Part shown: piece by piece, positions 12,001 through 22,252 of the stretch | Layout of the letters: every line of letters begins with the position of its first letter | Numbering within the stretch: position 1 is the first letter of the stretch | NCBI GenBank assembly: GCA_001600635.1 | Contig: BCKL01000002.1 | Span: 1,658,266 to 1,722,265, forward strand | Length of the DNA: 64,000 bases | Origin: Leucosporidium creatinivorum | Lineage: Eukaryota > Basidiomycota > Microbotryomycetes > Leucosporidiales > Leucosporidiaceae | Direction: 5' to 3' | Translations under genes and position numbers: made by a program | Notes under the pieces: model-generated | Database searches by the model: none | The model's input: only the letters and a program-made list of their open reading frames with translations | What the model was told of the DNA's origin: nothing

Positions 12001-12136
12001 GCTCCACTGAAATTGCTTCGGTCCCGGAGCGGACATCGGTGTAGAGAAGTGGTGAGACGAGACGAGACGAAGAAGCCAGCGAGCTCCGAAAATGGGCGAG
12101 TTGAGGCGTGGAGCAGCAGGGAGCAGCTGAGTACAT
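9056..12136 (-). CDS. pRiA4b ORF3-like / MYND zinc-finger protein with internal duplication
   Basis: Read 5' to 3' on the minus strand: an exon ending QQFVGVL spliced to MERKRAKFAKREQEIAALGR (junction near 11600-11662), then a full plasmid-pRiA4b-ORF3-type domain (VPITRRLRCSAGTKLSVFQD, MGWERNLHSYLF, HLISKK, YIYDLGDKFFHNIEVVE, LEGVGACPGEN). After its linker a TAA stop lies at 10287-10289. Right behind it the second half of the domain recurs (HLVSKQ, YIYDLGDRFWHEIEVAE, LEGTGACPGEN), with its linker, and ends in a MYND finger (CRVCGKAGELSKCGGC, YCSADHQK, DWKFHKIAC; one Cys is replaced by His). MYND fingers bind proline-rich partners; the pRiA4b fold has no firm function. A good acceptor and branch precede the second copy, so the stop may be spliced out, giving one protein; otherwise these are two genes. 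One junction (9764-9819) does not hold frame. The 5' start is uncertain: the frame is open up to 12310. Confidence 0.68.
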
Positions 12137-12337
12137 GCGGTGTATCGTGTCGCAGAAGCTCTTAGTCAACGTGCTGTAGATCCCAAAATGACAAAGGATT
12201 CTCAAGTGAGCTGTTCTCCTGTACAGCAGGCCGGACAGCGCTCGACCGAGCCTCATCGCCGAGCTCGCTCTTCTGCACTCCTCCAAGACTCGGCGTACGA
12301 ACGAGGTCAATAATATAAAGTAGTCTGCGCTAAGCTC

Positions 12338-13603
12338 CTACAGCGGATCCTCCGAGTCCCACTGCTCCGAGTCCGTCTCGGTCGCCTCGGAATCGCTATC
12401 CCCTTCCTCCTCCTCGACAGCGAAAGCGATCCCCCGCTCCTCGCACCACCCTTCTCGCAGAAGAACATTATTCCGTCCCCAGCACCTCTCGCCTCGCAGC
12501 ATAGTGAAACTCTCCAGCGCAGGCCATTGCGAGAGGGTCGACTCCCAGAGCTTTCCTTCGCCGTCGTCGTCCTTCCACTGCAGAGGAGCGAGTCAGCGGG
12601 AACCCGAGAGGAAGAGCGAGGTGCGAAGACGTACTGGTGAGATCGCCGACCCTAGCCTCAGCCTCCTCACCGCCTTGCTCGCCTTGAACGCGCCGAGGTG
12701 CCACACGGGCCAAACGGTCTCAACTTCGAGGTCTACGAGCAATGGCAAGTCGAACAGCGCATGTGTCTCATCGTCGAGAGGCGAGTAGTGGTGCAGGTTG
12801 AACGAGGTGAGGGTTCGGCGGAAGTGGGAGACAAACTCCTCGAGGTCGATGAGGTCGAGGCGGGTGATTCGATGGAGAGTGAGGGAAGTGAGGGGGCAGG
12901 ACCAGTCGAGGTGGGTGATGGCTGGTCCGAGGGCATCGCAGTCGCGGAGTGCGAGGGAGGTGAGGTTCCGAAGGCCTTGCAGGGCGTCGACGAAGGAGGC
13001 GTTCGAGTCGGGGCCGTAGTTCCCTACCGCGGTGACGTCGAGGGAGGTGAGATAAGAGAAGGAAGGGAGGACCTCGCCGAGGTATGATGGGTCGATGGAA
13101 GGGTGCGAGTCGCTGAGTTGAAGGGGTAAGAGGCGAAGGGAGTGCAGGTGGAGCTTGGCGGCGGCGACGAGGAGAGGGTCGTCCTCGGCTGGCATTGGCG
13201 GATTACCATCCCCAACGTCAAGGGCAAGCATCTCCAAGTTGACGAGATGAGGAAGAGCTTGAGCGATGACTCCTCGGCGCTCAGTCGACCATTCCAGCAG
13301 CTCCTCCTCGTCTCGCTCGACCTCCTCCTCCTCCAGCGAATCGACGCCAAAGCTGCAGAAGAGTTCCCGAACGAAGGCTCCTCGCTGTGGGGCGATATGC
13401 GATGCAAAGTAGTCGCCTTCTGCATCATCTTCGCCCGAGAGGTAGATGGACCGAAAGACGACAGCTTGGCCGACGTCGGCGCAGCTCTGATTGGCGAGGG
13501 AGAGGGCGACGACCGAGGAGTCTTCTTCGAGGTCGCGGTGGAGGTCGTAGTCTTCTAGGTGGCGAGCGATGCGCTCTAGAATTGCTCGAGGCAGCGAGTC
13601 CAT
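12338..13603 (-). CDS. F-box/LRR-type protein
   Basis: Start chosen at 13603 (MDSLPRAILERIARHLEDY) because the F-box begins there; the upstream in-frame methionine at 13753 would add an unlikely leader. One intron, 12578-12634 (GTACGT donor), joins the LRR body to an acidic tail that ends EQWDSEDPL. Total is 402 residues. LRR-like units seen include HLVNLEMLALDVG, LHSLRLLPLQLSD, YLTSLDVTAVG, LRNLTSLALRDCD, PLTSLTLHRITRLDL, RTLTSFNLHHYSPL and LLVDLEVETVW. The function inferred from the family is SCF ubiquitin-ligase adaptor; the substrate is unknown. It lies upstream of the pRiA4b/MYND gene on the same strand, 201 bases beyond that gene's chosen start. Confidence 0.84.
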
Positions 13604-14471
13604 GGTGAATGGCGCCGAGAACTTGGCGTATGTGGTTGATGTGATGCGATGAGAATGAAGATGTTGATGTGTGTGGTGTACAGAGTATTCGGTGGGGGGA
13701 GGATCGTTCGGCTTAGCTACAGCTCTGCAGAAGGGAGGAACCATCAGCGACAAAGCTCATCCGTCGCAAACGGAGGTTGTGCAAGCATTGTGAGGAGCGC
13801 AGATTAGCGTGGAGATACATGGCAATCACCAGCACGATCTGCCGGCGCCCTGCATACCATCCATATCCCTCTGCTGCTCGCGATGAGCCAGTTGCCAGCC
13901 CGCCGTTATTCTGGCTCCCCGAGCATCACTACTGGTAGCTTCTTCGACCCCCATGTAGCTCCAAAATACGACATACAGCCTCGAGCAGTTCAACTCACCT
14001 TCCAAATGTACTGCTAGGCAAGAATCGCTTCCACACCGCGTTCTTTCAAAGATCGTCCTCTGTAGACTTAGACGCGGCGGTAGAGAGCAGTGGCTGTTGC
14101 TAGGCGCCCCAGTAGTAGGGCACAAAGTTCCTGAAGCTCCGCGAGTCGAGAGAGAAAAGCCGAGGTAAGAGTTGAAGGACAAGAGGCAATTGGCAGAGAG
14201 CGGGCGAACTGAGGAAGTTTGGAACGGTTGCTAGAGGTCAGGAGAGTCGACAGCAGGCGAGTTCCGATACTTTCAAGTGAGAAGACCCACCAGCGACACC
14301 GGCGGCCTCGCTACACCGCCTTTCTCAAGCTCGCCGAGCCATCGCCGAAGCCTGCTGGCGAGCCCGCGCATCTTCTCCTTCCTCCTCCTGGCATGAAGGA
14401 GGGGAGTCAACTCCACTTAAATACAGCACACCTATTTCCCACTTCTCTATCCACCAGTAGCTCCTTTTCCC
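13604..14471. other. Intergenic region, no supported gene
   Basis: About 870 bases between two same-strand F-box genes. Open frames in it lack family signatures and splice signals. It should carry the promoter of the 12338-13603 gene and the 3'UTR of the next one. Confidence 0.45.
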
Positions 14472-15708
14472 TCACGCCTTCACCTCAATCCCCTGCTCCT
14501 TGCCCCAGTCGTGCAGAATCTCCAGACCGGGCCCGCTGACCTTCTTCAGCGTCGACCTGTAGAGTGATAGCACCTCCTCTATATTCGAAGCCGACGGGAG
14601 GATCGCATCCATTGGTCCAATGGCTCGAGCGTGCACCTCGCGCAGAGGCGAGGAAGCGAAAGCTCGGAGGGTGGGGATCCAGTTGTTCAGGCGGAGAGTG
14701 AGGGAGGTGAGGTGGGGCAAGTCGAATGGAGGTACAGCCAGGTCGGGATCGGCGGACGAAGCATCATCGGTCGGGGATGAGGCAGGGTCGAGGTCCCAAA
14801 CGCCGAGTCGGAGGGTTTTGAGCGAGTCTCGGATGAGGCTGGTGAGGGCGAGGGCGGCAGGGAGGGAGATGAAAGAGCTGAGTAGGTCGAGATGCTGGAG
14901 CGGAGGGAGACGGGAGGGGAAGAGGTGGTCCGAGGGCAAGACAAGGCCTTGCAGCGAGAGGGCTCGGAGGTGAGGGAGCTTGGCGACAGCGTCTACGACC
15001 GGTTGGTGTGAGGGCGCGTTGTAGAGACTGTGCATCGTCATCGAGGTGCGAGTGAAGTGGGTGATGGAGAGGTCCTCGAGGGCAGGGAAGAGGGCGATGA
15101 TCGCCGAGGTTCGGTCGACGTTGAGAAGTCCCTTTGAAGCCGGGGCCCGTAGGTCGAGGGTGGTCACCTTGTCGAGTAGGCCCACTTTACTGAGAGTAGC
15201 GATGAGGTCCATCTCCTCGGCGATTGGTAGAGCGATCCCCTTGCCATACTCGTGGAAGAGGGTTCGGAGAGAGGTGAGGTGATGAGCGACAGCGCAGATC
15301 TCGGTCCAGGCGGTTCGTACATGGCTCCGCTGGATGGGCGAGTCCAAAGCTGATAGCCGTCCTCCTGGAGGTCGGTAGGTGCACTGGAAAGCGCGGACGA
15401 GATGCCCGAAGCGAGGAGCGATCTCCTCGACGAAGCGCTCTCGCTGCAGTCGTTGGTCGGCATGCAGCTCGAGGAACTGCAGAGAGGTTTCGTCAGTACC
15501 CTTCTTGCTAATGAGACGTCTAAGAGCTCACCTCGTAGATCAGAGGCTTGCAGACAGCGGCGAACGCTCGGTTTGTCTTGGACAGGCTCCAGAGCGAGCG
15601 CGAGTGAGTCCAGTCGTTGCGAGGTGTAGCAGCATGGCCATAGTCGACGTCTAGCTCGCGCACCCACAGAGCGATATGGCTGCGAAGCTCGGTCGGGAGG
15701 GAGTCCAT
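14472..15708 (-). CDS. F-box/LRR-type protein
   Basis: The start at 15708 gives MDSLPTELRSHIALWVREL, an F-box-like opening that continues to SKTNRAFAAVCKPLIYE. One intron, 15477-15531, joins to FLELHADQRLQRERFVEEI. Total is 393 residues. Leucine-rich units follow (KVTTLDLRAPA, ALEDLSITHF, HLRALSLQGLVL, PLQHLDLLSSF, SLKTLRLGVWDLD, HLTSLTLRLNNW), with an Asp/Ser-rich loop in the middle. It ends LHDWGKEQGIEVKA; the gene at 7366 ends in a comparable EEQGVDAQVG segment, so these genes share a C-terminal motif. Role: SCF adaptor by family inference only. Confidence 0.83.
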
Positions 15709-16100
15709 CTGTGAAGAAGGGCGAGGTCAGCTTCGCGGTTTCTGTAGAGCTCCCAGGGCTACACGAGAGCAGCCAAGGGAGTCCATGGTCGCTAGTGCCA
15801 AGCCTTCAGCTCACTTGAGATCTTGTAGCTTGCACAAAGCTCCGTCAGCCGCAGAAGCTCGTTCAAAGAGAAGCGCGATGCTGAGATGGCGTAAGGGTAC
15901 AAGGAGAGTCCGTAGAGCAGCGGTAGCTTCCGAAAACCCGAGTGATGTCAGCGCCAGTCGATTCGAGAAGACAGACGAGCAGAAGCGGCGAGAGCGAGAA
16001 GATCAAACAGCGCTCTCGCCTTCAGCGGCTCGAAAGAACGGGCCTCTAGACTGTAGCAGGATAAATCGACTCGATCAACAGTATCCTACAGCACCCCTTG
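15709..16100. other. Intergenic region
   Basis: About 390 bases between the stop of the Ras-like gene and the start of the F-box gene, both minus strand. Nothing specific is visible. Confidence 0.45.
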
Positions 16101-17279
16101 CTAGCAAACAATGCATCCGCAACCCTTCTGCTTCTCCTCATAGGTGCTCGGATCTCGACCGAGCCCTCCAATACTCTTGCTCCGCCGCCTATCCATCGCC
16201 AAATCATTCCGCTTCCCTGATCTCTGACTCCTCTGACGCGCCCTCGCCTCCTCCAAACTCAGCTCCTCCTCCTCATCGAACCCAGTCGTCCGCGCCGAGC
16301 TCTCTTTTGCCGCTGCTTCGAGCTTGTCCAGTACGCCGAGGTTGCCGTTGAAGCCGTCGCAGTCCTTGTCCTTGGAATGTGACTTGAGGTAGGCCGCTCG
16401 AGCTGCCTTGGATCTTGCGATTGCTCGAACGAGGGATTCGAACGAGGCGTCGATGTTGGCTCGGTTCAACGCTGACGTCTCGTAGAAGAGGCCGCCTGCT
16501 CCTCGTGCGAAGGTGAGGCCGGTTTGTGCGGAGACGACTCGGCGATTTGGTGGGAGGTCGCACTTGTTGCCGAGGAGGAGGAAGGGGAAGGGAGTGTTCT
16601 CGGGCGTCGGCGCGGGCGTTGGGTTCTCTTGAGTGTGCTTGACCTTGCGGATGACGTGAAGGAAGTCGGGTATGAGTTCGAACGACTCCCCCGAGTCGAT
16701 GGAGTAGCTGTAGAGGTCCCAAAGGGTCAGCACGAGCTGGAGTGAAGCAATCGCCGAAGCGAAACTACTGCTGAACTGAACCCAGCGCCGACTCACCAGC
16801 AGATGAAGCCATCTCCTTCTCGCACAGTCGACTCTCCCCATGCGCCCCTGTACTCCTCCTGACCTGCCGTATCCACCAGCGAGACGGCATACTCCTGCCC
16901 ATCTACAACGAGGTTGGTGCTGTACGAGTCCTCGATCGTCGGGTCGTAGTCGTGTGAGAAGTCGCGTCGCAGCAGCGCCAATGTGACGCTCGACTTTCCT
17001 ACGCCTCCATCGCCTGCAGGAGGAGAGCGAGAAGGTCAGCATCACGCGGGAGCTGAGAATGAGCTGTAGGGTAGGCGAGCCGCCGTGGTACAGCTCCCAG
17101 CTACAACATCGATATGTTCGTGCTGTCAAAACAGCCGATGCTGTGCTACAGCTCCTGCTGGCTCCGCTGCACGCGAGGAGACGCGTCGTCGAACTTGGGA
17201 AGCGGCGGGCTGCTGCTGAGGAGTACGTACCGACGATTACAATCGTAACAGGAATAGCACTTGATACTGCTGCTGGCAT
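16101..17279 (-). CDS. Ras-family small GTPase
   Basis: All G motifs are present: P-loop GDGGVGKSS (about residues 17-25, split by the first intron), effector loop YDPTIEDSY, DTAGQEEYR with the catalytic Gln, NKCDL and ETSA. It ends KGCGCIVC, a CaaX-type box (CIVC) preceded by a second cysteine, so prenylation plus palmitoylation at a membrane is likely. Introns are 17014-17230 (217 nt, long for this genome) and 16708-16796. Spliced length is 873 nt, 290 residues. That is about 100 longer than a plain Ras. The extra sequence is a Pro/Thr insert after VKHTQENP and a charged region before the CaaX box (GFDEEEELSLEEARARQRSQ). Switch II continues RGAWGESTVREGDG, unlike canonical Ras, so this is a divergent Ras subfamily member rather than RAS1/RAS2. 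I cannot name the orthologue. Confidence 0.92.
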   Translation of the reverse strand: MPAAVSSAIPVTIVIVGTYSSAAARRFPSSTTRLLACSGASRSCSTASAVLTARTYRCCSWELYHGGSPTLQLILSSRVMLTFSLSSCRRWRRRKVERHIGAAATRLLTRLRPDDRGLVQHQPRCRWAGVCRLAGGYGRSGGVQGRMGRVDCARRRWLHLLVSRRWVQFSSSFASAIASLQLVLTLWDLYSYSIDSGESFELIPDFLHVIRKVKHTQENPTPAPTPENTPFPFLLLGNKCDLPPNRRVVSAQTGLTFARGAGGLFYETSALNRANIDASFESLVRAIARSKAARAAYLKSHSKDKDCDGFNGNLGVLDKLEAAAKESSARTTGFDEEEELSLEEARARQRSQRSGKRNDLAMDRRRSKSIGGLGRDPSTYEEKQKGCGCIVC

Positions 17280-18111
17280 GGCGAAAGGTGAGGCGAGAGC
17301 GAAGCAGAAACGAGCGAGTGGGCGGAGGGAGACCTGCTCGAGCTCAAGGGCAATTTGAAGCTAAGAGCGAGAGGCTGCGAGAGGTGTGGGTCGGGCGTAG
17401 AAGGGTACCAAGAAGGTGCAGAGTGCTTTGTGAAACTATAGAACAAAATCTCCCTCCTTTCGAGAACAGAACGCAGGTGACCGGCCGATGCGAGCGCCGA
17501 GATATCGCGCTCGAGCCTTCGCCGAGCTCAGGCTGCCTGCTCGCATCGCTCATTTCACGGCGTCTGTGGGAAATAGTCAGCGGAAACAAGTCAGAGGCGC
17601 ATTTCTTACGCTGTTCTTGACCCATCAAGCGGGCTTCCCTGCTCAGGCAGGCAGTGGAAGCCTTGGCGTGCGCTCGAGCCTCGACCGAGATCTGGCACGC
17701 GCCGACCTCTTCCCTCAGCCTCGGTACATGTAATCAGCTCGTTCTTCGTCGAAGTTGGTGAAGAATTGGAAGCGAGCAGATTCCCAGCCAGAAAAGGCTA
17801 CGAGATGAGCGCATCCGCTGTGCACAGTGACACTTGAACCCAAAGCTCGGCGTAGGTACCAGGCAGCAAGCCGAATTGCTTCAGATCGGGGCAGCGGAGA
17901 ACGCGACTGAGCTCTTGGGAGCAGCTACAGACCCATGCGCTAGCTACGTCGTCTCTACCGCGGTTTGCGCCAGCTAGCGACCAATTTGAAGTTGGCAGTG
18001 CCGCTCCAAGAGCAGCGAGCAGCGAGCAGCGATCCGCAAGCCGTTGCCTTTTCTGTTTCTCCAGCTTCCTCCTCTTCCTCTCGCTTCGACATTGCGCATT
18101 AGCCTCCTAGC
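17280..18111. other. Divergent intergenic region
   Basis: About 830 bases between the Ras-like gene (minus) and the secreted-protein gene (plus). It should hold both promoters; long leaders are possible. No gene is supported here. Confidence 0.45.
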
Positions 18112-19357
18112 ATGTGCCTCTGGCTCCTCGCTGCTCTAGCATTGAGCTACACTGCCCGTCAGTTGTTCCCGCTTCAGAGTTGAAGCTCGCTGTGCAAGCG
18201 CTTACAGCTCGTCCGCACTCGTCTCAGCACTCGCAGACGGCGCTCCTCTCCAAATTCTACCCGCTCCTGGAGGTGCCGCAGGCGATAGCCAGCTCGCTCG
18301 TCGAATGCTGCTCAAACCCCGCGACGCTCTCAACCCCTACAGCTCCGTCTACGGCTCCCTCTGCATCGGTGCATCCTACGACCCGGTCGCTTGCAACGAC
18401 GGGAGCCCGACAAGTACAGAAGGAGCAGGGAACGCTGGAGGACCTGGAACATACGACTGCGTTGAGACTCAGTGCAACGCCGTGAGTTCGGCGCTGCTGA
18501 TCTTTTCGGGCAGACGAAGTCAGCTAACTCTGCGATCTGTAACAGTTCTTGGTTCGAGCCGGCTCAGCAGCTTCACAGGTCTGCCAGCCCGACACGCTCA
18601 CCCTGGCTGACGAGTAGGTTGACAGGGCTGGCTAATCGGACTCGAACGTCGCCGAGCTGACTCGCTCCTCACCTGCAGCTGCCAATCTTGCCAAATGAGC
18701 ATCTCCGAAGACGTCGCCGGGATCCAGTCTTACGTCGTTGACCTCTCGACCTGGTGCGCCGCCTCGCCTCAATGCTTCGACCTCCAGACGGGAAGCGCCA
18801 TTCTCTACGGATCGTGCTCGGCGCCCGCCCTTGCTCCTCCCGTAGCGAGCTCTATCGACACCTACCCTTCCACCAATTCGTACATATACGATACTTCGAT
18901 CTCCTACGGCGTCTACGGTGTACCTACGTCGACTTCGGACTACGCCGGCGCTGGCGACTCGCCTTACGGCTCGACCAGCTCCGACGTCACGGAAGATCCA
19001 TCGAGCTACGATCCGAGCAGCTACTACGATCCGACCTACACCGATGGCTATACCGACTATACTGCTCCCACCACGTCCAGCAACTCATTCTCGGCGTTCG
19101 GCTACGGCGGCGGATTCGGCGACACTTCCTCGACATTTTCCCCCTCCCCCTTGCCCACCATCGCATCCTCAACCGACATAGCAGCTCAATCAAGTCTTCC
19201 GGCCCAGCCCATCACCCCCGACACCAGCCACACGGCGCTCACGAGATTTGCAAGCGCGACGAGCGCTCGTCCGGTCTCGGCGGGGAGGAAAGTCGCGAGC
19301 AGAGGATGGGGATCCGTGGCGGTGGTGAGCTTGTTGGTGGGTCAAGCTTTGCGGTAG
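18112..19357 (+). CDS. Secreted, probably GPI-anchored Ser/Tyr-rich protein
   Basis: Not a named family. The start at 18112 gives a clear signal peptide (MCLWLLAALALSYTA). The first intron is 18158-18227; the acceptor TCTCAG at 18227 rather than the earlier TTACAG is chosen because only it keeps the frame. Two more introns follow (about 18481-18546 and 18619-18680). The mature part has a cysteine-bearing domain (SLCIGASYDPVACNDG, YDCVETQCN, ASQVCQPDTLTL, DCQSCQMSI, STWCAASPQCFDLQ), then a Ser/Tyr/Pro-rich low-complexity stretch with repeats of S-Y-D-P type. The C-terminus is hydrophobic (GSVAVVSLLVGQALR) and could be a GPI-attachment signal, although the final Arg is unusual. A cell-wall or secreted role is inferred. 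Confidence 0.78.
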
Positions 19358-19477
19358 ATGCTCGCTGAGGGAAGATTTGCTCTGCAAAAGATGTGCGCTT
19401 TGCTCGCTCATCCGGCTCGGTCCTCGACGATGCAAGCTAGCGATACATGAAAGAGGGTAACTACTCTAGCGAAGCCT

Positions 19478-21933
19478 CTAGAATATGGTTTTCAAAGTCA
19501 TGGCGGTGAGAATGACTGACGAGAAGATGTAGACGACGTACTGGAGGCGAAGAGGGAGGTCAGCTCTCGTCTCGGCGCTCGCGAGGGAAGGGCGAGAAGG
19601 GTGAGAAGCGACCCACTTGCGCCAATATGTAGGCCGAGAGAAGGGCCGAGTTGTTGGCCTCGCCTTCGGGAGCGTACATCTGACTGAACGCCAGCTGTGA
19701 AGGGCAGATCGCGGGTCAGCGCCAGCGCCGAGCACGGTTCGAAGCGGCGAAGAGAGCGCTACTCACCTGGATCGTTCCCGTTGGCACGCAGGAGCAGTAT
19801 ATGAGAGCTTTGGAGGCGGAGAAAGTCAGCTATAGCTCGTCGAGCAGCCACCGAGACCACCGAGACCATTGCCGAGCTCGAGCAAGACTCACTGAACCGC
19901 AAGACGGCATTGTCCGCCTGCACCATACCGCGATGGACGAGCGCCTCGACAAAGAAGAAGCCGATGATGGGGAGTAGGACCACCTTGACGAGAGCCATGG
20001 CGCCTATGCTGGCGAGGGGAAGGCGAGAGATGGGTCGGGGGATTTCCATCTTGGCGATGCTGGAGCCGAGGACCGTGAGTCCCAGTGGTACACTGGCTGC
20101 TCCAACAAAAGTCGCGGTGTTGTAGACGAAGGAGAGGGGTGGTAGGCCATCGGGCGCCGTCGGGTGAAATGGGGATTCGTCGGTGTAGAGGAAGAGGGAC
20201 TTGAGTGTCGGAACTAAGGCGATGACGAGGGCCGAGAGTAGAGCAAGAGTGGGTGGTGATGCGAATCCTTTGAGAACGCTGAAGACGGAGTGCAGGACTC
20301 GTACGAAGGCCGAAGGATGGTTGCAGCGCGAGGAGGGGGAGAGGGAAGGGATGGGCTCGAGAGCGGAGAAGTCGGTGTCTTGTGGGACAGTAGAGCGAGT
20401 TGGAGACGGCCGGCGTGTTTCGATGGCATCTCGGTCGGCAAGGGAGGTGGAAGCTGCAGGGACTGAGAGCGTGAGCGGCGTCGAGCGCTCGGCCGAAAGT
20501 CAAGACTCACACCCCTTGCCCTCCTTCTCTCGCCGCATGACTTCTTCCATAGCCCTCGCCATATCGATAGCCTCCTCCTCCTTGTCCTCCATCTTATCCT
20601 TGCCCTTCTCCTCCTCCAGTTCCCAAGCCATCGGCTTCCCCTTCCGTAGTCGGTTCGCCCACTTCCACAATACTCCCCACTCTCCTGCTTCATATCGCCT
20701 CTCCATCGAGACATCTATCCTTGACGGCGAGTCGTAGTCCATTCGGACGCAGCGTAGACCTGTGCTGGGCGAGATAAAGTCAGCCTTCGTTGTCTCTTCA
20801 TTGCTCGGCGCCCAAGAGACAGGGTCTACAAGGGCTCGAGCGTGGCTAGCGAAAGACGTATTGTAAAGGGAACATTACGAGTTGGTTGGCGAGGATTAGT
20901 ATTGCTATGCAGGATATAGCGAGAGCCTCGTCGGTCGTGCCGTTGAAGGGTGAAGCCATCGCAAGGGCGCTGATCACCGCTGTAGGTAGATCTCTAAGAG
21001 GGAAGATGAAAGCAGGAATCAATCTGTGGAGCTAGAAACTTGTTTGGGACCGCCGTGCAGTGTAACTCACCCCCTTGAAGCAGAAAAGGCGCCGAGGAAG
21101 TCAGCTCGGTTTTCGGCGCACGCTCCGAGGCAGCCTGCGAGACCACTTACCAATTCGAGAAAGCGTAGGCAGCAAAGATACCATATCGGAAACGTCTTGG
21201 CGTTGCTGTTGTAGCTCTGCGAGGCGGGGGAGTAAGTCAGTGTGGATCTCGGCGATGGGGGTCGGTCGAGCGAGCTGCCATCTTCCAGCTCTCACAGTCA
21301 GGACGAGCAGGCCTTCGGTCGGAGGGACGGCTCATCGCTATCTGTACAAGGTCGCTTACCTTGCGATCCAGCCCATCGCGCACGACAGTCCTTGGTAGAA
21401 GAAAGCCGTAAGGAAGAGCGGTCCGAGCGCCGAGATGTTGTCGTGGTTGAGCGCTGGTACCATCTTGCTCCACAGTAGACATGGTAGAGTCATATTGAGG
21501 ATGAGCACCGAGACTGCTCGTGTGCCAGAAGCTGGGAAATGGCCCGTTCTGGTGAGGAGAAAGCCAATGCCTGCGGTTCGGTCGAGATGCAGGCCGTCGA
21601 TGGTAGATGTGAGAGAGGAGGTCGAGTTGAATATGTGGGAGAGGGCCGAGGGAGGTTGGGGTGCAGATTGAAAGGAGCAAGGTCAGCCCACGGCGGAGAG
21701 AATGAGACGCAGGCAAAGCGGGCGAAGCGGCTCGACTTGCCTGCAGGAAATGCAACACGCAGCAGCGGCTTCACACTCAGAGTCAGCGTATGTCCTCGCG
21801 GCCCAGCTCCGCCTGCCTCCAGAGCCCTCGTCGCTGCTCCTCAGCCCCCGCGTGGGCGACCCTTCCTTGAGCAGCGAAAGCTCACCTTGACTGCAAGCCA
21901 GATGATGACATTGGGTGCAGGTGTCGAGCTCAT
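19478..21933 (-). CDS. Auxin efflux carrier / PIN-like membrane transport protein
   Basis: The start at 21933 gives MSSTPAPNVIIWLAVK, then PLLRVAFPA-GIGFLLTRTG, a classical Mem_trans (PF03547) opening with hydrophobic helices (VSVLILNMTLPCLLW, LFLTAFFYQGLSCAMGWIAR). The conserved FSNWGDLPTAV motif follows, a central hydrophilic loop (MDYDSPSR onwards), and the C-terminal helix bundle (ALLSALVIALVPTLKSLF, TFVGAASVPLGLTVLGSS, VVLLPIIGFFFVEAL, ALIYCSCVPTGTIQLAFSQM). It ends IFSSVILTAMTLKTIF. Fungal members are ER/plasma-membrane proteins of unclear substrate. The second intron has a GC donor (CCTGCAG|GCAAGT near 21742). WGD is assembled through a 3-nt exon at 21071-21073. The junction between about 20770 and 20890, around LANQLVMFPL and the MDYDSP exon, could not be resolved in frame with canonical sites. 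Confidence 0.9.
21071..21073 (-). other. Predicted 3-nt microexon (GGG) in the PIN-like transporter
   Basis: The upstream exon ends AAT TG and the intron 21074-21150 starts GTAAGT, has a GAGCTGACTT branch and ends TTCAAG. Three bases GGG follow, then GTGAGTT starts a second intron (20995-21070) ending CTCTTAG. The next exon begins AGATCTACC. Joining TG+GGG+AGAT gives TGG GGA GAT, that is W-G-D, the conserved motif of the family. Skipping the three bases gives TGA, an immediate stop. Both flanking introns have the normal size for this genome (77 and 76 nt). Confidence 0.7.
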
Positions 21934-22252
21934 CCTGAGAGGTCTGTCCTGCCGTGCAAAGTCGAAGTATGAGACGAGCAGAGTCAAGCGAATGAGTCCG
22001 GAGTCAGCGGTCGGAGCAAGCTTCGGCAGCCAAGTTGGGTCGCGGCAGGGTTGTAATCAATCGGTGTCGGCGGCTTTAAACGGCTCGGCGATCTAGCTGC
22101 TGTACGATTGGAACAAGTGCGCGGACGACATGCAGCTGATCAATAAGCAGGCTTTGATCAAAAGCAAGTCGAGCGCCGAGGTTCGCAGCGCACAGCCTCC
22201 CGCAGAACAACCTCGATATACTATGAACGACGGGATTGCAAGTTTACTATGC
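21934..22252. other. Intergenic region
   Basis: About 320 bases between the CDC37 stop and the start of the transporter gene on the same strand. I see nothing specific. Confidence 0.4.
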
